Below, one piece after another: positions 8,459 to 16,387 of a stretch of 56,906 nucleotides of DNA. Made by a program: the position numbers and the translations under genes. Every line of letters begins with the position of its first letter. Positions within the stretch are counted from its first letter, which is position 1. The notes beneath the pieces are model-generated. The model saw nothing but the letters and a program-made list of their open reading frames with translations, searched no databases and was not told the origin of the DNA. Source of the DNA: Verrucomicrobiota bacterium (GTDB lineage: Bacteria > Verrucomicrobiota > Verrucomicrobiia > Verrucomicrobiales > DEV007); assembly GCA_024277195.1 (NCBI GenBank), contig JAJRVS010000329.1:1-56906 (forward strand). The letters run 5' to 3'.

Positions 8459-11400
8459 ATGACCAAAATACTATTTTGCCTGTCAATCCTATCCCTCGCT
8501 GCAATCGCTCACGCTGACGACTGGCCCACTTATCGCGCCGACGCACAGCGCAGTGCTTACACCCGCGAGAAGCTACCCGAAAAACTCACTCTCCAGTGGA
8601 GCTACCAAGCCAAACACGCCCCGCGCCCCGCATGGCCAAGTTCCATCCGCCTGAGTTTCGACCGAGCCCATCACTCGGTGATCGCCGGCGGCCAATTGTA
8701 TTTTGGCAGCTCTGTGGACGGCAAAGTTTACGCACTGGACGCAAAAAGCGGAGCGCCGCTATGGGATTTTTTTACCGACGGCCCGATTCGTTTTGCTCCT
8801 GTCGTATGGAAAGACCGCGTATTGGTTGTCAGCGACGACGGTCATCTCTATGCCTTGTCTGCTGCAGATGGAAAACTGCTATGGAAAAAAAGAGGCGGCC
8901 CCCAGCACCGTCTGATCCTCGGCAATGCGCGTATGGCCTCGCGATGGCCCGCCCGTGGCGGCCCGGTGGTCGAGGGTAACACGGTTTATTTCGCCTCCGG
9001 CATATGGCCGAGTGACGGTCTTTTTTTATACGCCATCGACGCTGAAACGGGCGACACCCAATGGGTTAACAAAGACTCCGGCAGTATGGAAATGGATCAA
9101 CCCCACGGCGGCGCCAGAGCCAAGAGCGGAGCCTCCGCCCAAGGTTATCTGGTCACCTCCGACCAGCAACTGTTTGTCCCCACCGGACGGGCGGTGCCCG
9201 CGACTTTCGGTCTTTCCGATGGCAAATTCAACTACTTCCATTTAAGAAAAAACAGCAAGAACGGTGGCTCGTCGATAATGGCCACCGACTCCCTGTTTTT
9301 TAACAGCGGCATGCTTTTCGACAGCCAAAGCGGCTTATCCACTGCCACCCTGGGCAAAGGCCCGGCCGCCAGTTGGCCAGGAGGTATGATCCACGCCTCC
9401 GAACAAGGCCTGACCTCCTACCGCTGGATTGATCAAAAAAAGAAAAACCGCAAAGGCAAAAATATTGACTTTCGAGGTATCGAAAAAATCTGGTTCAAAC
9501 CCGATATTAAAAATGCCATCTCTCTGATAATCGCCGGTGAGAACATCATTTGTGGCGAGCCTGGTCGCATCCAGTTGATCAATAGAACCAGTCAAAAAGT
9601 CACCTGGTCTGGCAAAGTTGACGGCCTGCCTCTTGCCCTGGCTGTTGCCGGGCAACGACTGTATGTCGGCACCGACCGCGGCACACTTTATTGTTTCAGT
9701 GGTGAAAAAACACCTGCTCCAGCTCTGGCGCAACCCCAGCACAACTCCAGCCCTTACGGTGACAATACTCGTTATGCTAAAGCTGCTCAAGAGATCATTG
9801 ATAAAACCGGCATCAGCGAAGGATACTGCCTCGATTTCGCCTGCGGCGACGGTGCTTTAGCGTATGAGCTCGCCAAACGCACCCAGCTACAAATCTACGC
9901 CGTCGACGATGACCCCCAAAAAGTGGCCGAAGCCCGCCGCAAACTGGATGCCGCTGGATTTTACGGCTCTCGGGTGACGGTCATTCTATCTGACCTTGGA
10001 AAAACGCCCTACCCAGATTCCTTTGCCGACCTGGTGGTTTCAGCGCGCTCCCTCGATTCGAACCTGGGCAAACAATACAAACCCGAACGCCAACGCCTGC
10101 AACGCCCCTTTGGAGGCATCGCCTGTCTCGGCAACCTTGATGCCATGGAAGTCAAACAACGCGGTGCTCTGGAAGGAGTTGGCAGTTGGACCCATCAATA
10201 CGCCAATGCAGCCAACACTTCTTGCTCAAGCGACAATAAGCTCAAAGGGCCACTAGAGATGTTATGGTATAAAGACGTGGACTTCGAAATGGCCGACCGC
10301 CATACCCGCGCCCCCGCGCCTCTTTTTCATCAGGGCAAATTAGTGGTGATCGGCCTGAATGCGCTGCGCGCCGTGGACGCCTACAACGGTCGTGTTTTAT
10401 GGGAATACCCACTCCCTGGCATCCTGCTGGATCACAACGAAGAAGAACACAACCTAGGTGTTTCCGGAACCAGTGGAGTTTTCTGCCTGTCTGATGACAG
10501 CGTCTTTGTGCGCCGCAAGCACAGTTGTTTGCGCATCAATTTACACAACGGCAAACTGCTGCAGGAATATAAAATTCCCGCCGAACTGAACCAGTCAGAA
10601 AACAAACCGGCGCGCTGGGCTTATCTGGCTTACGAAAAAGGAACCCTCTACGGATCCGTCGCCAACCAACAGCACCTGGTGCAAAATCCCCGCTGGCAGT
10701 GGGTCGGCGAAATCCCTTGGAACACCGATTCCATGCTCACCGAATCAAGCTCACTGTTCGCTATCGATGTGAAAAGCAGTAAAACAAAATGGAGCTACAA
10801 CGCCAAAGATTCCATCCGCAACAACGCCATCGCCATTGGCGCCCAGGGTGTGTTTTTGATCGACCGCCCATTAGCTGAAATGGACAAAAAAGAACGTCGA
10901 CGCCAGAAACCTAATGAAAATCCTCATCCGCAAGGACGCCTAGTTGCCCTCGATACTGAGAAAGGGGAGGTCTTGTGGCAGCAAGACCAAAATATTTATG
11001 GAACCATGCTCGCTCTGAGTGCGGAACACGACGCACTGCTGATGGCCTACCAATCCACCACCGACCGGCTGCCCTCCGAAAAAGGTGGTCACATGACTGT
11101 GTTCAAAGCATCCAAGGGCGAACGCCTGTGGGATCGTCCCGCCGGATACATCACCCGTCCCTTGATCAATGGCAACACCATTTACGCGCAAGGCGGAGCC
11201 TTCCAATCACAGAGTTTCAAAGGCGGAAAAACCGGTTGGGTAAGCCAGCCAGGTGGCAACGGAGCCTGGGACCTGCTCACTGGCGAAGAACGAAATCACA
11301 GCCTCGGCCGCTCCTACGGTTGCGGACAAATCGCTGCCAGCACTCATCTGCTGGTCTATCGCTCGGCCACTCTGGGTTACTACGATCTGCAACGCAAGGC

Positions 11401-11548
11401 AGGAACCGAGAACTACGGTGGTTTGCGGTTAGGCTGTTGGATCAATGCGATTCCCGCAGGTGGTCTGGTGCTGGTTCCCGACGCCACCACCGGTTGCTCA
11501 TGCAGTTACCTCAACCGCGCTTGGTTCGCCCTCCAGCCCAAGCAATAA
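8459..11548 (+). CDS. Secreted PQQ beta-propeller protein with an internal methyltransferase-like segment
   Basis: This 1029-residue protein has a clear signal peptide (MTKILFCLSILSLAAIAHA). The first part (about 20-430) is a run of PQQ-like blades (YFGSSVDGKVYALDAKSGAPLW, shortened here to its core VYALDAKSGAPLW; then LYALSAADGKLLW). A segment at about 435-535 differs: it has the glycine motif LDFACGDG, an acidic residue after the second strand (IYAVDDDP), ILSDLGKTPYP and FADLVVSA, the usual order of a Rossmann SAM-dependent methyltransferase. From about 600 to 1000 PQQ blades continue (LRAVDAYNGRVLWEYPLPG). The whole is exported, so a cytosolic cofactor such as SAM would not normally be available. 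Activity is unproven; the segment may only bind another ligand. The 3' end overlaps the convergent hydrolase gene by 38 bases. Confidence 0.85.
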   Translation: MTKILFCLSILSLAAIAHADDWPTYRADAQRSAYTREKLPEKLTLQWSYQAKHAPRPAWPSSIRLSFDRAHHSVIAGGQLYFGSSVDGKVYALDAKSGAPLWDFFTDGPIRFAPVVWKDRVLVVSDDGHLYALSAADGKLLWKKRGGPQHRLILGNARMASRWPARGGPVVEGNTVYFASGIWPSDGLFLYAIDAETGDTQWVNKDSGSMEMDQPHGGARAKSGASAQGYLVTSDQQLFVPTGRAVPATFGLSDGKFNYFHLRKNSKNGGSSIMATDSLFFNSGMLFDSQSGLSTATLGKGPAASWPGGMIHASEQGLTSYRWIDQKKKNRKGKNIDFRGIEKIWFKPDIKNAISLIIAGENIICGEPGRIQLINRTSQKVTWSGKVDGLPLALAVAGQRLYVGTDRGTLYCFSGEKTPAPALAQPQHNSSPYGDNTRYAKAAQEIIDKTGISEGYCLDFACGDGALAYELAKRTQLQIYAVDDDPQKVAEARRKLDAAGFYGSRVTVILSDLGKTPYPDSFADLVVSARSLDSNLGKQYKPERQRLQRPFGGIACLGNLDAMEVKQRGALEGVGSWTHQYANAANTSCSSDNKLKGPLEMLWYKDVDFEMADRHTRAPAPLFHQGKLVVIGLNALRAVDAYNGRVLWEYPLPGILLDHNEEEHNLGVSGTSGVFCLSDDSVFVRRKHSCLRINLHNGKLLQEYKIPAELNQSENKPARWAYLAYEKGTLYGSVANQQHLVQNPRWQWVGEIPWNTDSMLTESSSLFAIDVKSSKTKWSYNAKDSIRNNAIAIGAQGVFLIDRPLAEMDKKERRRQKPNENPHPQGRLVALDTEKGEVLWQQDQNIYGTMLALSAEHDALLMAYQSTTDRLPSEKGGHMTVFKASKGERLWDRPAGYITRPLINGNTIYAQGGAFQSQSFKGGKTGWVSQPGGNGAWDLLTGEERNHSLGRSYGCGQIAASTHLLVYRSATLGYYDLQRKAGTENYGGLRLGCWINAIPAGGLVLVPDATTGCSCSYLNRAWFALQPKQ

Positions 11549-12437
11549 GGGACTGGTCGACCCACTCGCTCAACTCGGCGAGCAATTCATCGGCGCTGGG
11601 ATCGTTCAATGGTTCGTGCAGCACCCCGGGCAGCACACGATAGTTTTTATCCGCCGGGGACAAACCAACCGCTTCAAAAAACTCCCGTGAGAATTCCATT
11701 GGACAGATCCGGTCAGCGTCTCCCTGTGTGAGCATCAACCGGGTTGGTTCACTGAACGCCCCAGCACAAGCTGTCACCAACTTGCTGCGTTTCATCAAAT
11801 CCGCTCCGCATGCCAAACTGATTTTATGATGTTTCAGCGCATCCTCTTTGAACAGCCCTGTCTCTGGGTCCGGCGGAAAACAACGATTCGAGCGCACCCC
11901 GGTATCAAGCCGCAAACTAGGAGCAATTTTGGATAACCATTCCCCTATTTTTATTTTTAACAAACCTTGCCCATGAGTTGGACGCAACAGTGGCGAGCTC
12001 AGCCAAACAAAAGGGAACTTTGCCGGATAATTGATACCATCTTCACCCAAGGCCGCCTGCTGTTTAAGATATTGCAGCAAAACAAAAGCCCCTGCCGAAT
12101 GAGCATACAAACCCACCGGAGCCCCTGGAGGAATCCGGCCGCGCAAGTCTTCCAGCGACTCACTGATCAATTCCAACAAAGAATCAACCTGTTGAAAAAA
12201 GCCCCGTTTACCAAACGAATACCCATGCCCCGGCCAATCCACTCCCGCCGCCACCAAACCCTGACGACAAAACATCCGCGCTGCTTTTTCATGGCAGCCC
12301 AGATGATCCCCCAAACCATGCACCAGCAATACCCCACCGCGCCAATCCTTCACAGCCAAATCCCGTGGAGTGAATACCCGGCGGTAAAGTTGGCCGCCTC
12401 CACTCGATGAATGATAATGACTCGCTGATTCGTCCAT
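11511..12437 (-). CDS. Alpha/beta hydrolase, lysophospholipase-like (Hydrolase_4)
   Basis: About 308 residues from the ATG at 12437; an in-frame start at 12464 adds nine residues. It has the oxyanion-hole motif LLVHGLGDH, the segment DWPGHGYSFGKRG, the nucleophile elbow YAHSAGA (serine in an A-H-S-A-G form, where Gly-x-Ser-x-Gly is usual), the acid near LTQGDADRICP and a final His in LPGVLHEPLND. This is the order of the monoacylglycerol lipase/lysophospholipase group. No signal peptide is seen, so it is probably cytoplasmic. It converges on the PQQ gene, and the two coding ends share 38 bases. Confidence 0.85.
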   Translation of the reverse strand: MDESASHYHSSSGGGQLYRRVFTPRDLAVKDWRGGVLLVHGLGDHLGCHEKAARMFCRQGLVAAGVDWPGHGYSFGKRGFFQQVDSLLELISESLEDLRGRIPPGAPVGLYAHSAGAFVLLQYLKQQAALGEDGINYPAKFPFVWLSSPLLRPTHGQGLLKIKIGEWLSKIAPSLRLDTGVRSNRCFPPDPETGLFKEDALKHHKISLACGADLMKRSKLVTACAGAFSEPTRLMLTQGDADRICPMEFSREFFEAVGLSPADKNYRVLPGVLHEPLNDPSADELLAELSEWVDQSLIAWAGGRTKRG

Positions 12438-12544
12438 AGGGTGTTTCTGCAAAAAGCCGATCAAAAGAACCAGCTCCTCATTTTATGCCCCCTGTCAGTT
12501 CTGACAAGTCTCTTCTTAATTGCCGCGACCCTAATTTTCTCCCT

Positions 12545-12638
12545 TGTAGGGTAGATTTTCAAATCTGCCGGAGGACAGTATCCCTCCTCACAACAAACGA
12601 GAACTCAAAGCCGCAGATATGGAAATCTGCGCTACGCT
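12545..12638. repeat. Pair of inverted REP-like palindromes in an otherwise empty 360-base gap
   Basis: The gap between the hydrolase (start 12437) and the tRNA (12802) holds two copies of one short repeat facing each other. Copy one (12545-12571) is centred on AGATTTTCAAATCT. Copy two (12612-12638), read on the minus strand, gives GCGTAGCGCAGATTTCCATA followed by TCTGCGG, and agrees with copy one at most positions. Each can fold by itself, and the two together form a larger inverted repeat. This is the layout of REP pairs. I see no gene or transposase in the remaining bases. Confidence 0.55.
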
Positions 12639-12801
12639 TTAATCCAACCATCTGTCTACGCATCAGATCCACAGCGCCATAGAGCCGTCGCTATCCGTCA
12701 CAGGTTTAAAAGCCGGTTCCAGCCCGATAAATTCCTGACAAAAGGCTTGCATCGTGCGAAGTGCGATTTAGTCTGCACCGTCTTCGCAATAGGAGACTTA
12801 T

Positions 12802-12876
12802 GCGCGATTAGCTCAGGGGTAGAGCATCACCTTGACATGGTGGGGGTCGCAGGTTCAAATCCTGCATCGCGCACCA
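12802..12876 (+). tRNA. tRNA-Val (anticodon GAC)
   Basis: A complete 75-base cloverleaf. The acceptor stem GCGCGAT pairs perfectly with ATCGCGC, the D arm reads GCTCAGGGGTAGAGC, and the anticodon stem-loop has loop TTGACAT with GAC at positions 34-36. The T arm has GGTTCAAATCC, and an A discriminator is followed by an encoded CCA. It stands alone, 123 bases before the next gene, and no duplicated 3' end that would mark an integration site is visible. Confidence 0.95.
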
Positions 12877-12998
12877 TCCTTCGCCAAGGCTTCGGCTGGC
12901 AAACCGCTTTTTGTCACCCGAATACGGGGCTCGACTAGTAAGTCAGTTTTGTTTTGCTAAAACACTTACCCTCCAGCAAAGTATTACATGATAAAACC

Positions 12999-14081
12999 AT
13001 GAATACGGAAGCCTCCATCCTTGCTACTGACTGCAAACAGATCCGTCTAGCTGTGCTCAACCCGGGAGGCCGGGACGCAGCGGTCGATTACGCTGACGGT
13101 CCAGGAGAATATCAGCCAGGGCAACACCCCCCCATCAATTTCCATGCCTACGCGGCAGCTACTCGTGGCAAATTTTTCAACTCGGTAAACGAAGTGCTGC
13201 AAGACGATCGTTTTGACGTGGTTCTGGTTTTAATTCGACACCGGGTAAGTATCAGCCTCAAAGCGGTGAAAGCACTGAAAAACAAAGGCCGTAAAGTGTG
13301 GGTCTCATGGAAAGAAGCCGGCCCCTACCAGGTCACCGCCCAACTGCACTCTTCCAAGATCTTATCCCACTATCAGGAAATCCTCGATCTCGCCGATGGT
13401 GTGCTCTCCCCCTGCTCAATCCTACCTCCACGTTGGGGCTGGATCAGTGCTGAAAATTTTGCTCGCAAAACCCGTTTTATTCCTACCCCCTATCCTGTAG
13501 AGTTTCCACAGTGGGACTTTTCGATCCCGGCAGAAGACCGTCAGGGAGTGATGATAGGCACCCGCGAGTTTTTTGAGCCCGTGCGCAACCATTTGCGAAC
13601 CTTGGCAGAAGCCGCCCGCCTGTGTGCACAAACCGGAGAAAAAGTCACCGTCATCAATGGCGACAAAAGTGCCGGCCGGAAGATCCTCCGCCAACTGGAA
13701 GAATCCTTCCCCGAATCCCGCTTGCGAGTCATCGACCGACCACTCGCTTACGATGCCTACCTGCGCTTGATGGCTTCCCAGCGCCTGGTATTCCAACTCG
13801 ACCGCGGATCGATCCCCGGCCAGGTCGCCGGCGACGCCCTGCTTTGCCGCACCCTCTGCTCCGGAGGAAACTCCGCCATTGAGGAACTCGCCTACCCTGA
13901 TTTATGTGATGACAGCCGGATATCCCTATCCCAAGCCTTGGAAAAAATCAGCAAAGTCTTGGCAAATCCTGATGAATACAAAAAAGCCGTGCAGACCTCG
14001 CAGGCCCACGCCGCTGACCAAATCAGTTACACTGCAGTTGCCCGGCAATTAGCCGATTTTAACAATGACTTGAACAACTAA
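12999..14081 (+). CDS. Glycosyltransferase-like protein (GT-B type, tentative)
   Basis: From the ATG at 12999 the product is 360 residues; a TTG at 12954 would add 15 residues without conserved character. There is no signal peptide or membrane helix. The N-terminal half shows alternating strands and helices (FDVVLVLIRHRV, RKVWVSWKEAG). The second half has FIPTPYPVEFP, then GVMIGTREFFEPVRNHLRTL, VTVINGDKSA, and a late LQ/SIPGQVAGDALLCRT...SGGNSAIEEL stretch resembling the donor-binding half of family 1-type glycosyltransferases, where the fold ends in a Gly-rich and Glu-containing motif. Neither the donor nor the acceptor can be named. It converges with ispH without an obvious terminator. Confidence 0.5.
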   Translation: MNTEASILATDCKQIRLAVLNPGGRDAAVDYADGPGEYQPGQHPPINFHAYAAATRGKFFNSVNEVLQDDRFDVVLVLIRHRVSISLKAVKALKNKGRKVWVSWKEAGPYQVTAQLHSSKILSHYQEILDLADGVLSPCSILPPRWGWISAENFARKTRFIPTPYPVEFPQWDFSIPAEDRQGVMIGTREFFEPVRNHLRTLAEAARLCAQTGEKVTVINGDKSAGRKILRQLEESFPESRLRVIDRPLAYDAYLRLMASQRLVFQLDRGSIPGQVAGDALLCRTLCSGGNSAIEELAYPDLCDDSRISLSQALEKISKVLANPDEYKKAVQTSQAHAADQISYTAVARQLADFNNDLNN

Positions 14082-14129
14082 ATCCGCACCTATCAAGCCC
14101 CCAATCTTATTCGTATTTATTGGTGTGAA

Positions 14130-15386
14130 TTAGTGGTTCTTCACCTCATCCGCATCAATACCCCTCAGCTTAAATACTTTGAGGATAGTATCTTCAATCA
14201 GATTATTCGGACAAGACGCCCCTGCCGTGATTCCCACCACAACCGGATCATCGCCCAACAAAATTTTCGAGTAAGTCGTCACTTCTTCCTTTTGATGCAA
14301 ATCAAAATGCAATACCTGCTCCAACGACTTCAAACAGTCTGCTTCGCGAATGAAAAAAGTCGGTAGTTCTTTTTCCCCAATCTCCACCAAATGCGCCGTA
14401 TTGGAACTGTTGTATCCCCCCACCACCAATAACAAATCGAGTTGATTCTCCAACATCTCGAACAAGGCGTCCTGGCGCTCTTGGGTCGCCCCACAAATCG
14501 TATCGAATACCTGAAAATTATCATTGGGACTACCCTCAGCACTTTCATCCCTTTCGCGAATCGCTGTAGACAAACGGCGTTGCATTTCCTCGGTCTCCGA
14601 TTTCAGCATCGTCGTCTGGTTAGCCACCCCGATGCGGGACAAATGCAAATCGGGATCAAATCCGCTCGAATGCCCTCCACTGAAACGCTGCAAAAAATCC
14701 TCTTTATCCCCCTTGCCCTGACGAATATAGTCGCAGACATAATCACACTCATCCAAAGTCAACACCACCAGATAATTCCCCTTACCATCCTTACCCTCGG
14801 CGCGGGAAGCCGTCGCCCGAGTCTCTTCATGAGTAGACTTGCCGTGAATAATCGACGTGCGCCCGTCCTTGGCGTATTTGCGCACCCGCTTCCATACACT
14901 CATCACATCTCCACAGGTGGTATCGATCACATGACAACCTCGCTCTTTGATCTTCTCCATCGTCGGAGTATCCGCACCAAAAGCTGGTACGATCACCACA
15001 TCATCAGGCCCCAGTTTGTCGATTTCATCCACCGCACTGTCACCCGGCAAGGGGCAAACCCCCATCTCAGCCAATTGACGGTTCACTTCCTGATTGTGAA
15101 TAATTTCTCCGATCAGATAAACATCGTTATCTGCAAAAACATTGCGCGTCGCGTAAGCGAGATCAATCGCTCGTTCGACCCCGTAACAAAATCCAAATTG
15201 CTTGGTCAGACGCACTGTCGTATTACCGATCGTCAGCCCTTCATTGCGGGCGCGCAACTTATCGACCACTTCACTGCGGTAATGCTCCGCCACCTCGGCC
15301 TGCACCCGCTGCATCACATCCGGCGTACGCACGTTGACTCGCTGGCCTCGCTTCGGTGCCGCTGTTTTTGTATCCGTATCTTTCAC
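14130..15386 (-). CDS. ispH: 4-hydroxy-3-methylbut-2-enyl diphosphate reductase
   Basis: This is the last enzyme of the non-mevalonate (MEP) pathway; it makes isopentenyl and dimethylallyl diphosphate. The three cysteines that hold the iron-sulfur cluster are in context: FGFCYGVERA (Cys67), DTTCGDV (Cys158) and DTICGATQ (Cys298). The motifs IIHNQEVN and ITAGASCPNN are also present. At 418 residues it is about 100 longer than the E. coli enzyme, with an N-terminal extension and a longer middle region as in cyanobacterial and plant-type IspH. The gene stands apart from other isoprenoid genes. Confidence 0.95.
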   Translation of the reverse strand: MKDTDTKTAAPKRGQRVNVRTPDVMQRVQAEVAEHYRSEVVDKLRARNEGLTIGNTTVRLTKQFGFCYGVERAIDLAYATRNVFADNDVYLIGEIIHNQEVNRQLAEMGVCPLPGDSAVDEIDKLGPDDVVIVPAFGADTPTMEKIKERGCHVIDTTCGDVMSVWKRVRKYAKDGRTSIIHGKSTHEETRATASRAEGKDGKGNYLVVLTLDECDYVCDYIRQGKGDKEDFLQRFSGGHSSGFDPDLHLSRIGVANQTTMLKSETEEMQRRLSTAIRERDESAEGSPNDNFQVFDTICGATQERQDALFEMLENQLDLLLVVGGYNSSNTAHLVEIGEKELPTFFIREADCLKSLEQVLHFDLHQKEEVTTYSKILLGDDPVVVGITAGASCPNNLIEDTILKVFKLRGIDADEVKNH

Positions 15387-15432
15387 AAATCAAATTTGGA
15401 AATTGCCTGATCACCTCATCCTACCCAAGTCA

Positions 15433-16149
15433 TTAACGCCCTGCCGTTGCGCCACCAGTAAATATAGGCCCTTTCGGAGCTGGAAACGCCCCTGAGGAAA
15501 TCATCACCGGTTTTGGCGGATCGGGATCTGCATAATCGGTGGGACGTCTCACATTCCGCCCCAAAGTCTGGTCTTCCGGCTGGGTTTGCGCAATGTTGAT
15601 AGGTGTCCCGGCAGGAACCAAAGCAAAAAACTTAGGTGCCACGTTCGGATGCAGCCTCAAACAACCATGCGAACGAGGCACGGGCCAGACCGAGCCGGCA
15701 TGAAAACCATAACCCGACTTGAACTCCACCCAGTAAGGCATCGGAAATCCCACATAACGGTGCCCTCTGGGAGTATTGGAACTTTTACCAGGAACGATCT
15801 GATTCCCCTTCACAAAATAACCATAGGTATTGGAACGTTTTTTCTCGATGCGGTTAAACGCATTAAAATTCCCAAGCGGAGTCTCATGCCCAGGTTTACC
15901 GATCGCCGTCGGTGTCGCCAACAGCGTCCGATTTCCCTCCATCACGTAGACCATACGATTTTGCAGACTAACTTTGACCCGCACATTTTTCTGATTCATC
16001 GGACGATAAGCCGGTGCATCGTATTCACCCAACTCTGTTGTCGCGCAACTGACGGCAAACAGCGCCGCCGTCGCCACTAGCGCCACACGACAAATACAAG
16101 CACTCAGTGATATCCGAACTGGCTTCGATGGGTTCTTTTTAGTCTTCAT
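15433..16149 (-). CDS. L,D-transpeptidase (YkuD) lipoprotein
   Basis: The 238-residue protein starts with a basic stretch and a hydrophobic segment ending in LFAVSC, a probable lipobox with Cys as the first mature residue, so it is likely a lipoprotein facing the periplasm. The YkuD domain covers about 55-200, with GKPGHETPLGNF early and the catalytic SHGCLRL at about 178-184, preceded by HAGS. Such enzymes form 3-3 peptidoglycan cross-links or attach proteins to the wall. A proline-rich tail follows. A second, LysM-containing L,D-transpeptidase is encoded at 38373-39473. Confidence 0.9.
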   Translation of the reverse strand: MKTKKNPSKPVRISLSACICRVALVATAALFAVSCATTELGEYDAPAYRPMNQKNVRVKVSLQNRMVYVMEGNRTLLATPTAIGKPGHETPLGNFNAFNRIEKKRSNTYGYFVKGNQIVPGKSSNTPRGHRYVGFPMPYWVEFKSGYGFHAGSVWPVPRSHGCLRLHPNVAPKFFALVPAGTPINIAQTQPEDQTLGRNVRRPTDYADPDPPKPVMISSGAFPAPKGPIFTGGATAGR

Positions 16150-16273
16150 AAATAGATGATTGATCAGTATTCATCCTTAACACCAATCACCGCAAAACGA
16201 AGGTTTTTTTTGAATCCACCCCCTCTTTCCTCACTCCGTATTGTGACGAAAAAACATATTTCTCAAAATACCA

Positions 16274-16302
16274 TTGACATTTTTTGAATATTTAGATTTA
16301 TT
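16274..16302 (+). promoter_or_regulatory. Possible promoter of an orphan plus-strand transcript
   Basis: TTGACA (16274-16279) is a perfect -35 box. After 17 bases comes TTTATT (16297-16302), a partial -10 match; TATTAA two bases on is an alternative. It lies in an AT-rich gap between two minus-strand genes and points away from both, toward the terminator at 16351-16386. Confidence 0.4.
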
Positions 16303-16308
16303 AAGTAT

Positions 16309-16386
16309 AAGTTACTTACTCAGTAACTGTTTGTTTGTGTTTCATGTTACAAATCGCCCGACCTGCAAAGGCCGGGCGATTTTTTT
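16309..16386 (+). ncRNA. Candidate small RNA of about 78 bases
   Basis: The unit lies between a sigma70-like promoter and a strong terminator on the plus strand, where no gene exists. The predicted RNA begins near 16309. It would fold a first hairpin (GTTACT/AGTAAC at about 16311-16327), then an unpaired T/G-rich stretch (GTTTGTTTGTGTTTCATG), then the terminator hairpin. The arrangement is typical of trans-acting small RNAs. No family is recognised, and expression is not shown by the sequence. Confidence 0.35.
16351..16386 (+). terminator. Strong intrinsic terminator, plus orientation
   Basis: AAATCGCCCG (16351-16360) pairs perfectly with CGGGCGATTT (16373-16382), and T residues continue to 16386. 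Read on the minus strand, the tail after the stem is only weakly T-rich, so it fits a plus-strand transcript best, though it may also help end the DUF1501 transcript, whose stop is at 16388. Confidence 0.75.
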
Positions 16387-16387
16387 A

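Noticed and set aside
12877-12998. Integration site or genomic island at the tRNA-Val 3' end
   Set aside because: There is no integrase gene and no repeated copy of the tRNA end in the window.
14442-15410. Plus-strand open frame (322 codons) over ispH
   Set aside because: It mirrors ispH; the translation is rich in His, Arg and Pro without motifs, typical of a shadow frame.
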